A stretch of DNA of 24,660 bases from Actinomycetota bacterium (GCA_009701105.1 WLKU01000004.1:1-24660), one strand, 5' to 3'; shown: positions 6,670 to 15,208, counted from the first letter of the stretch. Notes: generated by a model from the letters alone, not told the origin. Numbers and translations: made by a program.

Positions 6670-7938
6670 ATGAGCGACTCGGGCGAACCAACACAACTTA
6701 CAGCACGAGATGTGCTGCGCTTTACAAACGTAAGGCGGATGTTGGGCAGCAGTTTTGCATTTCATATTGGTGTATCACTGCAGGCAGCCACGCTTGGAAA
6801 ACATATTTTTGATATCACGGGTCGTGCAATCGATATTGGATGGCTGGGTTTGGCAGAATTTGGTCCAATCGCTCTGCTCGTTTTGGTGAGCGGAAGTGTT
6901 GCCGACAGGTTCAACCGCAAACATGTCGCAGCATTAGCGCTTGCGGGAGAGATGCTGTGCGCGATTGCACTTGTTGTGTATTCGCTTTCTGAGCCAACGG
7001 CCGTGTGGCCATTTTTTGTGATTGCTGTTGCATTTGGCATTTCGCGTGCATTCTTGTCACCAGCGACCCGTGCGATGTATCCGATGGTTGCACCTGATGG
7101 AGGCTTGCCACCAGTCATTGCGATGTCGTCTGGTGTGTGGACATCGGCGATGATCATTGGTCCAGCCGCATCAGGATTTTTGTATTCCATTGCTCCGTGG
7201 GTTGCGTATGCAACGACATCTGCATTGATCTTTGTTGGCATCATCGGAATCATGCGTGTACAACTTGAGCGCGACCCGACACCGCGTAACCCAGATGATA
7301 AAGCGACGCTGCGCTCGGCTATGGAAGGTCTGTATTTCATCAGGCGAACACCAATCTTGTTGGCCGCAATTTCACTTGATCTTTTTGCGGTGTTGTTTGG
7401 TGGTGCGATTGCACTGCTGCCAGCAATCGCGGAAGAACAATTGCATGTAGGCGACGTTGCCTACGGATGGTTACGAGCATCTGCCGGTATTGGCGCTGCG
7501 GCGATGGCGTTATTTTTGTCATTCAAACCTCTGCGTCGCAATGTCGGCAAAGCGTTACTCATTGCTGTCGGAATATTTGGCGCAGGCACAATTGTGTTGG
7601 GTATGACCCACACATATTGGATTGCGTTCGCTGCTGTGTTGATACTGAGTGCAGCCGACATGGTGAGCGTATTTATTCGTGGATCGATCGTGCCGTTAGT
7701 GACCCCAGACTCGAAGCGGGGCAGAGTATCGGCAGTGGAAAACGTATTTATTGGCGCAACAAACGAACTTGGGGCATTTGAGTCTGGCGTTGCTTCGCAA
7801 GCTTTTGGTACCCCTGCTGCAGTGATTGGTGGGGGTGTCGCTACTCTTGGAGTTGTGGCCGTGTGGTGGTTTGGTTTTAAACCGTTGAGAGACATCGACA
7901 TGTTTAGTGATTTGGATGCCCCAGAAAATCCTGTATGA
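6670..7938 (+). CDS. MFS transporter (EntS/MFS_3-like)
   Basis: A 422-aa polytopic membrane protein of the major facilitator superfamily with about 12 hydrophobic segments. It resembles EntS-type exporters: FAFHIGVSLQAATLGKHIFDITG opens the first helix region, and the conserved loop 2-3 motif appears as SGSVADRFNRKHVAALAL (about 70-87). A charged central loop (LERDPTPRNPDDKATLRSAMEG) separates the two halves. The ligand cannot be deduced. Its stop overlaps the start of the molybdopterin oxidoreductase by 4 nt (ATGA), indicating translational coupling and perhaps a shared substrate pathway. I start it at ATG 6670 because a TAnnnT element precedes it. A TTG two codons earlier is possible. Confidence 0.88.
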   Translation: MSDSGEPTQLTARDVLRFTNVRRMLGSSFAFHIGVSLQAATLGKHIFDITGRAIDIGWLGLAEFGPIALLVLVSGSVADRFNRKHVAALALAGEMLCAIALVVYSLSEPTAVWPFFVIAVAFGISRAFLSPATRAMYPMVAPDGGLPPVIAMSSGVWTSAMIIGPAASGFLYSIAPWVAYATTSALIFVGIIGIMRVQLERDPTPRNPDDKATLRSAMEGLYFIRRTPILLAAISLDLFAVLFGGAIALLPAIAEEQLHVGDVAYGWLRASAGIGAAAMALFLSFKPLRRNVGKALLIAVGIFGAGTIVLGMTHTYWIAFAAVLILSAADMVSVFIRGSIVPLVTPDSKRGRVSAVENVFIGATNELGAFESGVASQAFGTPAAVIGGGVATLGVVAVWWFGFKPLRDIDMFSDLDAPENPV

Positions 7939-9917
7939 AAGTAATTACCGCTTGTCCGCTTGATTGCCCCGACTCGTGTTCTCTTGAAGTAACAGTTGAG
8001 CTAGGGAAGATCATTGATATCGATGCGGCGCCAATTGGCGAGCAGGCAAACCCATTAACTGCCGGATGGATCTGTAAAAAAGTGAAGCATCATGCGCTGC
8101 GCGTGTATTCGAAAGAGCGCATCATGACGCCGTTGATTCGCACTGGTACAAAAGGATCTGGACAATTTCGTAGCGCAACGTGGGACGAAGCAATAACCCT
8201 TGTGGCGAGCAAAATCTCGGGCGCAATCAGCGAATATGGACCCGACAGTGTGCTGCCATATCTGTACAACTCGTCATCGGCTCGTATCGACAAGAAGCGA
8301 TTGATGCCGCACCTGTTTGAGCGATTGGGGTGCCCCGAGATTGAGCACACCATCTGTGCTGGAACGAGTGCTGCAGCGTGGGAGCGAGTGTTTGGTGACA
8401 TGTTGTCGAGTGACCCAATGGATTTGGTGCACTCGAAGTTGATCGTGGTGTGGGGTGCGAATCCTGGTGCGAGCAATACGCATTTACAGCCAATCATCAC
8501 CCAAGCAAAGAAGAATGGTGCAGTCGTAGTGGTGATTGATCCGCGACGTATCAGCGCAGCTGATAGAGCCGACTTGCATATTGCGCTGCGACCCGGAACT
8601 GATGTGGTGTTTGGGTATGCGGTTGCTAGGTGGATCAATGAGCACAATCGAGTTGACAACAACTTTGTGGCACAGCACGTAACTGGAACAGAACAATTCT
8701 TGTTGGCAGCCAACGAGTGGACTCTTGAGCGTGCGAGTGAAGTCTGTGGTGTGAGTGTTGCCGACATCGAGAGCTTTGCCGAACTCGTGACAACCATCAA
8801 ACCTGCGACGCTGCGAGTTGGTTTGGGAATGGAACGCAATCGCAATGGCGGCAGCGCGTATCTGGCTGCATTCGGAATGTGGGCTTTGACTGGAAATTTT
8901 GGAACGGTTGGCAGCGGAATTTATGGTTCGACGTCGGGAGGTTTCCCCAACAGCGTGTTGGCACAATGGCCGCAAGGAGTTGCTCGACCAGTTCAGAAGA
9001 AAATGAACATGAACCGAGTTGGTCGCGTGTTGCGCGGCAAGCCCGACGCGTGGCATGTGCCAGCCAAAGTTTTGGTGATTCAAGGAGCGAACCCGGCAGT
9101 AACGGCAGTGGATCAGCAGGGAATGCTCGAGGGATTAGCGAACGAAGACATTTTTGTGGTTTTGCACGAACAGGTGATGACTGACACCGCGCTGTTGGCC
9201 GACGTTGTGCTGCCAGCAACAACACACTTTGAGATTCATGACGTTGTTGGCTCGTACGGTGCATACGTAGTTCAAGAAAATCGTCGTGTTATTGAGCCGG
9301 TGGGCGAGTCGCGAAGCAATGGCGAATTGGCAGAGGCGCTTGCTGTGGCGCTGGGCTTTTCGGCAGACGAATTTGATGCGTCGCGACCGGCAATTGAGAC
9401 ACTGGTGCGCGAATCGATGTGTGGCACAACTCCCGTGCGACCCGAGGGCGGCACAATTCAGTTTCGCGACGTGTTTCCATCGCTGAGCGATCAACGCATG
9501 CGGATTTGGGAAATGGATAGCGACATGCCAGGACCACAGTATGAACAGTTGGTCGATCAAGCGCATCCGCTCACACTGCTTACGCCCTCTACGTCGTACA
9601 CAATCAACTCGATGTTTGGAGACACCCTGCCACCACCGGCTGTACTGAAATTGCACCCAACCGATGCAAGCATGCACGGTGTCGTGACGGGCGAGACCGT
9701 GACAATGTTTAACGATCGTGCATCGATAGCAGTGGAAGTTGAAGTTGACGCGTCGATGCGCCAAGGCGTATGTGCGATGCCAAAAGGTTTATGGCGTCGC
9801 AGCATTTCGAGTGGGCTCACCGCGAATGCATTTGCGCCAGACACGTTTTCTGATTTGGCAGACGGAGCATGTTTTAACGACGCTCGAGTGCAGATAAAAA
9901 AACTTGCTACCAAGTAA
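7935..9917 (+). CDS. Molybdopterin-dependent oxidoreductase with 4Fe-4S cluster
   Basis: A 660-aa catalytic subunit of the DMSO-reductase/formate-dehydrogenase superfamily. An N-terminal [4Fe-4S] site is formed by Cys7, Cys11, Cys15 (ACPLDCPDSCS) and Cys47 (GWICKK). Cofactor-binding segments include VWGANPGASNTH, VVIDPRRI and LRPGTDVVFGYAVARW, and the C-terminal molydopterin-binding domain holds LTLLTPSTSYTINSMFGD. Cys141 in HTICAGTS lies roughly where the molybdenum-ligating Cys or Sec occurs in relatives, which is inference. There is no Tat signal, so the enzyme is cytoplasmic. No electron-transfer or membrane subunit is adjacent, and the substrate is therefore unknown. The start overlaps the MFS stop by 4 nt. 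Related subfamilies include thiosulfate/polysulfide reductases and formate-dehydrogenase-like proteins. Confidence 0.88.
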   Translation: MKVITACPLDCPDSCSLEVTVELGKIIDIDAAPIGEQANPLTAGWICKKVKHHALRVYSKERIMTPLIRTGTKGSGQFRSATWDEAITLVASKISGAISEYGPDSVLPYLYNSSSARIDKKRLMPHLFERLGCPEIEHTICAGTSAAAWERVFGDMLSSDPMDLVHSKLIVVWGANPGASNTHLQPIITQAKKNGAVVVVIDPRRISAADRADLHIALRPGTDVVFGYAVARWINEHNRVDNNFVAQHVTGTEQFLLAANEWTLERASEVCGVSVADIESFAELVTTIKPATLRVGLGMERNRNGGSAYLAAFGMWALTGNFGTVGSGIYGSTSGGFPNSVLAQWPQGVARPVQKKMNMNRVGRVLRGKPDAWHVPAKVLVIQGANPAVTAVDQQGMLEGLANEDIFVVLHEQVMTDTALLADVVLPATTHFEIHDVVGSYGAYVVQENRRVIEPVGESRSNGELAEALAVALGFSADEFDASRPAIETLVRESMCGTTPVRPEGGTIQFRDVFPSLSDQRMRIWEMDSDMPGPQYEQLVDQAHPLTLLTPSTSYTINSMFGDTLPPPAVLKLHPTDASMHGVVTGETVTMFNDRASIAVEVEVDASMRQGVCAMPKGLWRRSISSGLTANAFAPDTFSDLADGACFNDARVQIKKLATK

Positions 9918-9920
9918 TCT
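9915..9920 (+). promoter_or_regulatory. -10 element for mscL
   Basis: TAATCT ends 6 nt before ATG 9927. Its first three bases are the stop codon of the molybdopterin oxidoreductase gene. Confidence 0.45.
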
Positions 9921-9926
9921 TTTTCT

Positions 9927-10355
9927 ATGACTCAAGAGTTGAAGACGCCTAAGGAATCAAAAAAGTTTGGCATTGTTCACGAATTTAAAATGTTTATCAA
10001 TCGCGGCAGTGTCGTGGATGTGGCCGTCGCCTTCGTGATGGGTGCTGCATTCAAGACAATTGTTGATGCTGTTGCTGGCGATGGCAAAGATAATCAAGGT
10101 GTGCTAGGCGGACTAGTCGGTGCAGTGTTTGGTGGAACACAACCAAACTTCAATGACAAAGGGTTCACGCTGAACGGAAGTTTTATTCCGGTCGGCTCGT
10201 TATTTACTGCATCGCTCAACTTTGTGATGGTTGGCGTTGTGATGTTTTTTGTGATTAAGGCTTACGGCAGGTTTCGCAAGGGAGAGACGACCGAGACGAC
10301 CAATGAGTTGCTGGCATCAATCCGAGATGAGCTGCGCAAAAATCGCATAGAATAA
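9927..10355 (+). CDS. mscL: Large-conductance mechanosensitive channel MscL
   Basis: A 142-aa inner-membrane channel that opens under osmotic downshock to release solutes. The family signature is clear: EFKMFINRGSVVDVAVAFVMGAAFKTIVDAV (about residues 19-49), covering the N-terminal amphipathic helix and the first, pore-lining membrane helix. A periplasmic loop enriched in Gly and Asn follows, then the second helix (about 90-112, SLNFVMVGVVMFFVIKAYGRF) and a charged C-terminal helix ending LLASIRDELRKN. Its length is typical, with a slightly longer N-terminus than E. coli MscL. It is followed 5 nt later by an SGNH-hydrolase lipoprotein gene, but each gene has its own TAnnnT element. Confidence 0.95.
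   Translation: MTQELKTPKESKKFGIVHEFKMFINRGSVVDVAVAFVMGAAFKTIVDAVAGDGKDNQGVLGGLVGAVFGGTQPNFNDKGFTLNGSFIPVGSLFTASLNFVMVGVVMFFVIKAYGRFRKGETTETTNELLASIRDELRKNRIE
10348..10353 (+). promoter_or_regulatory. -10 element for the SGNH lipoprotein gene
   Basis: TAGAAT ends 7 nt before ATG 10361 and lies at the 3' end of mscL, its last base being the first base of the mscL stop codon. Confidence 0.4.
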
Positions 10356-10360
10356 AGCAA

Positions 10361-11230
10361 ATGTTTCGCCCAACCCCCCCGTGGCGACGAGTGCTCAAGA
10401 TGGCCGCTCTCGTCTGTGCTTCAAGCCTGACCATGACCGGTTGTGGTGTTGTCAACTTCTTGACAAATAGAAGCAACGTTGTTGATGGTGTTGGGCGCAT
10501 ACCGGGCGGGAACTTTGCGAGTCTCGTGACGTTGCCAGAGGGCGTGACGATTGACTTTCCAGAACTTCTCGGACCAATGATTGGACCGCAGGTTGGTGGA
10601 CCACGTGTGCTGATGATCGGTGACTCGATCATGGCCAGCACCTCAAGCCGTTATGGAAACGAGATGTGCGACACATTGACTCAACTTGGTTGGAAAGTAG
10701 AAGTAGAGGCGCAATCAGGAAGTTTTGTTGACTTCGGTTTGAAGGTGTTGGGTCAACGATTGGAAGACGGTTGGGATACCGCGGTTGTATTTCTGGGCAC
10801 CAACTACGACGGCAATCAAGCAAATTATGAAAACAAGATGCGCCGGATTTTTGAGGGATTATCGCCAACACCATTTGTGGTGCTCACGACTGCGTTGTTT
10901 AAGCCAAGGCAACAAGAAGTAAATGACGTGATTATGAAATTGGCCGGTGAATTTGAAAATGTGACGGTGTTGGACTGGGGAACAATCTCCACCACCCGTG
11001 GATTGATTAGCAAAGACGGAATTCACCTGACAGAAGACGGAAGGTCGGTGTTTGCCGCAGCGATTGCACGCGCACTTGAGTTTGCTCCAACGCGAGAAGG
11101 AGAGTGCCTACCGATCTATTTCAAAACCGATGCACCGGTGCCAGGCGTAATGCCCGACGAGACCGTGCCTAGCGGTTCGGATACATCGATTGCTGGTGTG
11201 TTGCCTGACACTTCCACAACTCTGCCATAG
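10361..11230 (+). CDS. SGNH/GDSL hydrolase-like lipoprotein
   Basis: A 289-aa exported protein. It has an N-terminal basic region, a hydrophobic stretch and a lipobox-like MTGC, with Cys28 as the likely lipidation site. The mature part carries SGNH blocks: VLMIGDSIMAST (nucleophile Ser89), FLGTNYDGN (Gly146, Asn148) and KDGIHLTEDG (Asp219, His222). These supply the Ser-Asp-His triad and oxyanion residues of esterases or acyl-group hydrolases. The last 35 residues are rich in Pro, Ser, Thr and Asp and probably disordered. The substrate is unknown, perhaps an acetylated or acylated envelope sugar, which is only a guess. A run of seven C (10374-10380) falls within codons 4-7 before the signal sequence. 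The lipobox is non-ideal because position -3 is Met. Confidence 0.8.
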   Translation: MFRPTPPWRRVLKMAALVCASSLTMTGCGVVNFLTNRSNVVDGVGRIPGGNFASLVTLPEGVTIDFPELLGPMIGPQVGGPRVLMIGDSIMASTSSRYGNEMCDTLTQLGWKVEVEAQSGSFVDFGLKVLGQRLEDGWDTAVVFLGTNYDGNQANYENKMRRIFEGLSPTPFVVLTTALFKPRQQEVNDVIMKLAGEFENVTVLDWGTISTTRGLISKDGIHLTEDGRSVFAAAIARALEFAPTREGECLPIYFKTDAPVPGVMPDETVPSGSDTSIAGVLPDTSTTLP

Positions 11231-11244
11231 GGCAGAACTGCCAG

Positions 11245-11250
11245 TAGTTT
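11245..11250 (+). promoter_or_regulatory. -10 element for the F420-type oxidoreductase gene
   Basis: TAGTTT ends 6 nt before ATG 11257. Just upstream TCTGCC (11221-11226) and GGCAGA (11231-11236) form a 6-bp hairpin around ATAG, spanning the preceding stop codon. The T-run comes too far away for a standard terminator. Confidence 0.45.
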
Positions 11251-11256
11251 TGTCGC

Positions 11257-12177
11257 ATGACAAAACGTATGAACATCGGAATATTTGGATCACAGAATGA
11301 CAGCACCATTGATGGTGTCGTTGCCGAAGCCGCTCAGGCCGAGCGGGACGGATTTGCTTCGTACTGGCAGTCACAGATTTTTGGACTTGATGCACTTTCC
11401 ACATTGAGCGTTGTTGGCCGTGAAGTACCGCGCATCGAACTCGGTACCAGCGTGATTCCTGTATATCCGCGTCACCCAATGATGCTGGCCCAGCAGGCGC
11501 TGACCGCCAACCAGGCGGCAGGTGGGCGACTCACTCTCGGAATCGGATTAGGACACAAAGTTGTTGTCGAGGGTATGACGGGAATGTCGTTTGACAAGCC
11601 AGTTCGTCACATGAAGGAGTACTTGTCGATTCTGATGCCACTGATTCATAATCAAAAGGTGTCGTTTGCTGGTGAGGCACTGACGACTCATGCCGAATTG
11701 ACTGTGGGAAAGCCACAAAGTTGTGGCGTAGTTGTTGCAGCCCTCGGTGCACAGATGCTCAAACTTGCTGCAGCATTTACCGAAGGAACTCTGACATGGT
11801 GCACGGGACCAGAAACATTGCGCACACTGACCGTACCGACGATTGTGCAAGCAGCCGAACAACTTGGTCGCCCTGCTCCACGCGTGATTGCAGCGCTACC
11901 AATGTGTGTAACGAAAAATGTGGCTGAAGCAAAAGCACGAGCCGCAAAAACTTTTGTGGTCTACGGACAATTGCCGAGCTATCGTGCGATGCTCGACCAC
12001 GAAGGCGTGGCTGGCCCCGAAGATGTAGCCATCATCGGTTCGGCAAGCGAAGTGTTTGACAGAGTGGCAGCGCTGCAAGAATTTGGCGTGACCGACTTTG
12101 GTGGTGTGGAATTTGGTGGAACACCAGACGAAGCCCACGACACGCGCGAAGTGCTGAAGAGCCTGCTCAAGCGCTAA
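11257..12177 (+). CDS. LLM-class F420-dependent oxidoreductase
   Basis: A 306-aa luciferase-like (TIM-barrel) flavin/F420 enzyme. Family features include FGSQNDSTIDGVVAEAAQAERDGFASYW near the N-terminus, ELGTSVIPVYPRHPMMLAQQALT (about 66-90), GGRLTLGIGLGHK, and a C-terminal EVFDRVAALQEFGVTDFGGVEFG segment (each abbreviated here to its recognisable core). The pattern fits the actinobacterial F420-dependent group, which transfers hydride from reduced deazaflavin F420. The substrate cannot be assigned. ATG 11257 is preferred over the Met four codons later because of the TAGTTT element 6 nt upstream. Its stop TAA abuts the stop of the convergent fumarase with no base between them. Confidence 0.85.
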   Translation: MTKRMNIGIFGSQNDSTIDGVVAEAAQAERDGFASYWQSQIFGLDALSTLSVVGREVPRIELGTSVIPVYPRHPMMLAQQALTANQAAGGRLTLGIGLGHKVVVEGMTGMSFDKPVRHMKEYLSILMPLIHNQKVSFAGEALTTHAELTVGKPQSCGVVVAALGAQMLKLAAAFTEGTLTWCTGPETLRTLTVPTIVQAAEQLGRPAPRVIAALPMCVTKNVAEAKARAAKTFVVYGQLPSYRAMLDHEGVAGPEDVAIIGSASEVFDRVAALQEFGVTDFGGVEFGGTPDEAHDTREVLKSLLKR

Positions 12178-13836
12178 TTAGCGAACATTGATCTGCACGC
12201 CACTTGTGGCGTTAACAGCATCAAAAAAATCATTGCCCTTGTCGTCGACAACGATGAATGCAGGGAAGTTGTGAACCTCGATCTTCCATACTGCTTCCAT
12301 GCCCAACTCGGCATATTCGAGTACTTCAACTTTGGTGATGCAGTCTTGGGCGAGCCTGGCTGCTGGACCACCAATTGAACCCAAGTAAAAACCACCGTAG
12401 GTATTGCACGCATCGGTGACTTGTCGAGATCGGTTGCCTTTCGCAAGCATCACAAAACTTCCACCTGCTGCTTGAAACTCGGCAACGTAACTATCCATGC
12501 GACCAGCAGTGGTAGGGCCAAATGAACCAGATGCCATTCCCTCTGGTGTTTTCGCTGGACCGGCGTAATACACGCAGTGGTCTTTCATGTATTGCGGCAA
12601 GCCTTCGCCTGCGTCTAAGCGCTCTTTGATCTTTGCGTGCGCAATATCGCGTGCCACCACCATCGGTCCGCTCAACATCACGCGGGTCTTGACGGGATAC
12701 TTCGACAGCGTGTCGCGGATCTCGGACATTGGCTGGTTGAGGTCAATCGCGACAACCTCGGAATCCAGTTGTTCGGTAGTGACTTCAGGAAGAAAACGCG
12801 CAGGGTCAGTTTCGAGTACTTCAAGAAACACTCCGTCTGCGGTGATTTTCCCGAGCGCTTGACGATCGGCACTACATGACACGGCCATCGCAACTGGGCA
12901 ACTTGCACCGTGACGTGGAAGCCGGATGACACGCACATCATGACAGAAGTATTTGCCACCGAACTGCGCACCAATGCCTGTTTGCTGTGCCAACTTGAGC
13001 ACCTTGGCCTCTAATTCGATGTCACGAAATGCGTGACCGGCTTTGCTGCCCGATGTTGGTAATGAATCGAGATAGTGAGTGCTGGCAAGTTTTGCGGTCT
13101 CTACTGCAAACTCGGCTGACGTGCCACCAACAACAATTGCCAAGTGATACGGAGGGCATGCTGCCGTGCCGAGTGTTTTCATTTTGTCAAACAGCCATGG
13201 CAACAATGTTTTTTCGTTGAGCAATGCTTTCGTCTCTTGAAACAAATAACTCTTGTTGGCCGAACCGCCGCCCTTAGCAATAAACAAAAATTTGTATTCG
13301 TCGCCATCAACTGCAGCGATTTTTATCTCGGCTGGAAGATTGGTGTCGGTATTGACTTCTTCAAACATTGACAGCGGTGCAAGCTGGCTATAGCGAAGGT
13401 TGCTCGTTTGGTATGTGTTGTAGATGCCGTGGCTAATCGCTGCATCGTCGCCACCACCGGTGAACACACGCTGACCTTTTTTTGCTTTGACAATTGCGGT
13501 GCCAGTGTCTTGACACATTGGCAATACACCACCTGCTGAGATGCTGGCATTTTTCAGTAAGTCGAGTGCAACAAAACGATCGTTGTCGCTGGCTTCGGGG
13601 TCTTTCAGAATGCTTGCTAATTGTTGCAAGTGCGATGTGCGAAGCAAGTGAGCAATATCTCGCATTGCATGTTCTGTGAGATGTGTGATTGCTTGTGGGG
13701 AAACTTTGAGAAATGTACCTTCGCTCGTTGAGAAAGTGGAAACACCCTCAGTTGTGAGCAGTCGGTATTCGGTCGTGTCCGGACCGAGAGGAAGTAGCTC
13801 TGAATGTGCGAACGGCTCTTGGGGTGGCTTGGCCAT
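12178..13836 (-). CDS. Class I fumarate hydratase (iron-sulfur)
   Basis: Catalyses the reversible hydration of fumarate to malate in the TCA cycle using an oxygen-sensitive [4Fe-4S] cluster. The 552-aa length and sequence fit the single-chain FumA/FumB type. Cluster cysteines are Cys108 ([10 protein letters not shown]), Cys227 (TAACPPYH) and Cys321 (AVSCSADRQ), each exactly three positions beyond the E. coli residues 105, 224 and 318. The C-terminal domain carries [41 protein letters not shown] and [11 protein letters not shown]. It is downstream of a thioredoxin-fold gene on the same strand with a 20-nt gap that contains a TAGCGT element. Organisms running the ethylmalonyl-CoA pathway need fumarase to process its succinyl-CoA product, which fits the neighbouring genes. 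Confidence 0.93.
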   Translation of the reverse strand: MAKPPQEPFAHSELLPLGPDTTEYRLLTTEGVSTFSTSEGTFLKVSPQAITHLTEHAMRDIAHLLRTSHLQQLASILKDPEASDNDRFVALDLLKNASISAGGVLPMCQDTGTAIVKAKKGQRVFTGGGDDAAISHGIYNTYQTSNLRYSQLAPLSMFEEVNTDTNLPAEIKIAAVDGDEYKFLFIAKGGGSANKSYLFQETKALLNEKTLLPWLFDKMKTLGTAACPPYHLAIVVGGTSAEFAVETAKLASTHYLDSLPTSGSKAGHAFRDIELEAKVLKLAQQTGIGAQFGGKYFCHDVRVIRLPRHGASCPVAMAVSCSADRQALGKITADGVFLEVLETDPARFLPEVTTEQLDSEVVAIDLNQPMSEIRDTLSKYPVKTRVMLSGPMVVARDIAHAKIKERLDAGEGLPQYMKDHCVYYAGPAKTPEGMASGSFGPTTAGRMDSYVAEFQAAGGSFVMLAKGNRSRQVTDACNTYGGFYLGSIGGPAARLAQDCITKVEVLEYAELGMEAVWKIEVHNFPAFIVVDDKGNDFFDAVNATSGVQINVR

Positions 13837-13842
13837 ACCTAC

Positions 13843-13848
13843 ACGCTA
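13843..13848 (-). promoter_or_regulatory. -10 element for fumarase
   Basis: On the minus strand TAGCGT ends 6 nt before ATG 13836. The six intervening bases are GTAGGT, so a weak ribosome site cannot be fully excluded. Confidence 0.45.
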
Positions 13849-13856
13849 CGCAAGAC

Positions 13857-14345
13857 TTAGGCCAGCGCTGGTGTGCCCTTGAATGAGCCTGGATCGCCAG
13901 CCACCGGAAACTGGGGTTGCTGCCACTGCACGACTTGCGCAATATGGTTTGCGACTGTGCGCCATGACGCAGGGCTCCAACCTTCGGCTGCTGCAGGCAC
14001 TGTGCCGTCGCTTTGGATGAAGACGAAAGCTGGCAACTGGCTGAGGCCGAGCTGTTTGATCATGATGCGATCTGGATCTGAAAAAGTGAGGAACTGATCG
14101 GCGAGTGGTCCGAGAAATTGTTTTGCTTGTGATGGAGAACCCGCAACAATGAAGTTGACACGAACTGCAGCATCGGCGAACTGATGCAATACGCGTGCTG
14201 CGGTTTCAAGAATCCATGCACTTTCGTTGGTGAACGGATCGATTACCACGGATGCGAGATGGAAAGTTGTGAGCCATTCGCGCAGTGGGCGGGCGTTGCC
14301 CGTGAGCGGTTGGAGCATGGTGTCGAGGGAAGGTGAAGTTGTCAC
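13857..14345 (-). CDS. Thioredoxin-fold protein lacking a CxxC motif
   Basis: A 162-aa protein that probably adopts a thioredoxin-like fold. The clues are FLTFSDPDRIMIKQLGLSQLPAFVFIQSDG, with a cis-Pro-like LPAFVFI strand followed by a typical turn (about 100-125), and a C-terminal helix EGWSPASWRTVANHIAQVV. There is no Cys pair, so classical disulfide exchange is excluded. A binding or structural role is possible. The gene starts with GTG 14345, supported by a TACCGT element 7 nt upstream, and is divergent from the IF-2B-like gene only 38 nt away. It precedes fumarase on the same strand. I do not recognise a named family. Confidence 0.65.
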   Translation of the reverse strand: MTTSPSLDTMLQPLTGNARPLREWLTTFHLASVVIDPFTNESAWILETAARVLHQFADAAVRVNFIVAGSPSQAKQFLGPLADQFLTFSDPDRIMIKQLGLSQLPAFVFIQSDGTVPAAAEGWSPASWRTVANHIAQVVQWQQPQFPVAGDPGSFKGTPALA

Positions 14346-14349
14346 ACAT

Positions 14350-14376
14350 TTGACGGTAGCAAGTCGGCACTATCGT
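14350..14376 (+). promoter_or_regulatory. Promoter for the IF-2B-like gene
   Basis: TTGACG (14350-14355) and TATCGT (14371-14376) are separated by 15 nt, and the -10 ends 7 nt before ATG 14384. This is one of the few promoters here with a recognisable -35. Confidence 0.5.
14353..14358 (-). promoter_or_regulatory. -10 element for the thioredoxin-fold gene
   Basis: On the minus strand TACCGT ends 7 nt before GTG 14345. It overlaps the -35-like box (14350-14355) of the divergent promoter, so the two promoters probably compete. Confidence 0.45.
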
Positions 14377-14383
14377 TTGGGAA

Positions 14384-15208
14384 ATGCACCCCATCGAACA
14401 TCTGCGCTATGTGGCACGTGCCACCGGGGCGGACCCTGTTTCGCTTGTCAATGAAACGGCTCAGGCCCTGCGTGGCCTGAGGTCTGAGCCCGCTGGCTTG
14501 GTGCTTGCAGCCCGCCGAATAGTCGAGCGACACCCAACCTGTGCGCCATTGTGGTGGTTGTGTGCAAGTGTGCTTGCGGCAGCCGAGCCTTTTGAAAAAG
14601 CTCGAGAGTTAAGTGATCGCATGGATGCAGATGAAACCACAAATCATTTGGTGGATGCATTGCCTGCAGATGCGACCGTGTGCATTGTTGGGTGGAACCC
14701 AACAGCACTTGAGGCGATTGCAAGGCGCGGCGATTGTCGTGCAATCATCGTCGACTCTTTTGGCACTGGTGATGCTGCGGTTAGCGCACTTGAGCGGCTT
14801 GACATTGACGTGCAGGGAGTGACCTTGGAGCATGCAGCAATCGGTGTGCAGATGAGTGATGTCGTGATACTTGATGCACTTGGTTGCGGTGGCACCGAAG
14901 TGCTGAGCGTTGGTGGTTCGCATGCGGTCGCGGCGCTCGCGTATTGCAACAACCTGCCGGCGTGGACTGTGACGCGGCTTGGCACACGTTTGCCGGTCGA
15001 GTTATGGAATGCAATGAAGTTGGCCAATCGTGATGCCGATGCTCCGTGGCGAAGCGACGTAGATGTGATTCCCCGTCAACTGTTGGGGCGGTTTATTGGA
15101 CCTACGGGTATTTCGGATATTGACGGAAATACTGCGTCGAATACAGTGCAGAATTTTGTTGGGGAATGCCCAGCGTCCACCGAGATGCTGGTACGAAGCG
15201 CGATGTAG
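14384..15208 (+). CDS. IF-2B/MtnA-fold-like protein of unknown function
   Basis: A 274-aa soluble protein. The stretch at about residues 145-206 resembles the C-terminal Rossmann-like domain of the eIF2B-alpha/ribose-1,5-bisphosphate isomerase/MtnA superfamily: VTLEHAAIGVQMSDVVILDALGCGGTEVLS, then GGSHAVAALAYCNNLPAWTV and LGTRLP (cited in parts). The equivalent of the family's H-(A/S)-A-G and D-V-V-(I/L)-x-(G/D)-A-x segments can be seen. The N-terminal helical region (about 1-85) also resembles that superfamily's helical cap. A phosphosugar or nucleotide role is conceivable but not shown. It lies 10 nt before the CoA-ester lyase gene, and its TAG stop is the start of that gene's -10-like element. 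Confidence 0.6.
   Translation: MHPIEHLRYVARATGADPVSLVNETAQALRGLRSEPAGLVLAARRIVERHPTCAPLWWLCASVLAAAEPFEKARELSDRMDADETTNHLVDALPADATVCIVGWNPTALEAIARRGDCRAIIVDSFGTGDAAVSALERLDIDVQGVTLEHAAIGVQMSDVVILDALGCGGTEVLSVGGSHAVAALAYCNNLPAWTVTRLGTRLPVELWNAMKLANRDADAPWRSDVDVIPRQLLGRFIGPTGISDIDGNTASNTVQNFVGECPASTEMLVRSAM

Noticed and set aside
8090..8845. Open frame of 251 codons on the minus strand
   Set aside because: It is antisense to the molybdopterin oxidoreductase coding region, which has clear family motifs. The translated sequence shows none.
11221..11251. Intrinsic terminator after the SGNH lipoprotein gene
   Set aside because: A 6-bp hairpin exists, but the T-run begins about 12 nt after it and overlaps the next gene's -10-like element.
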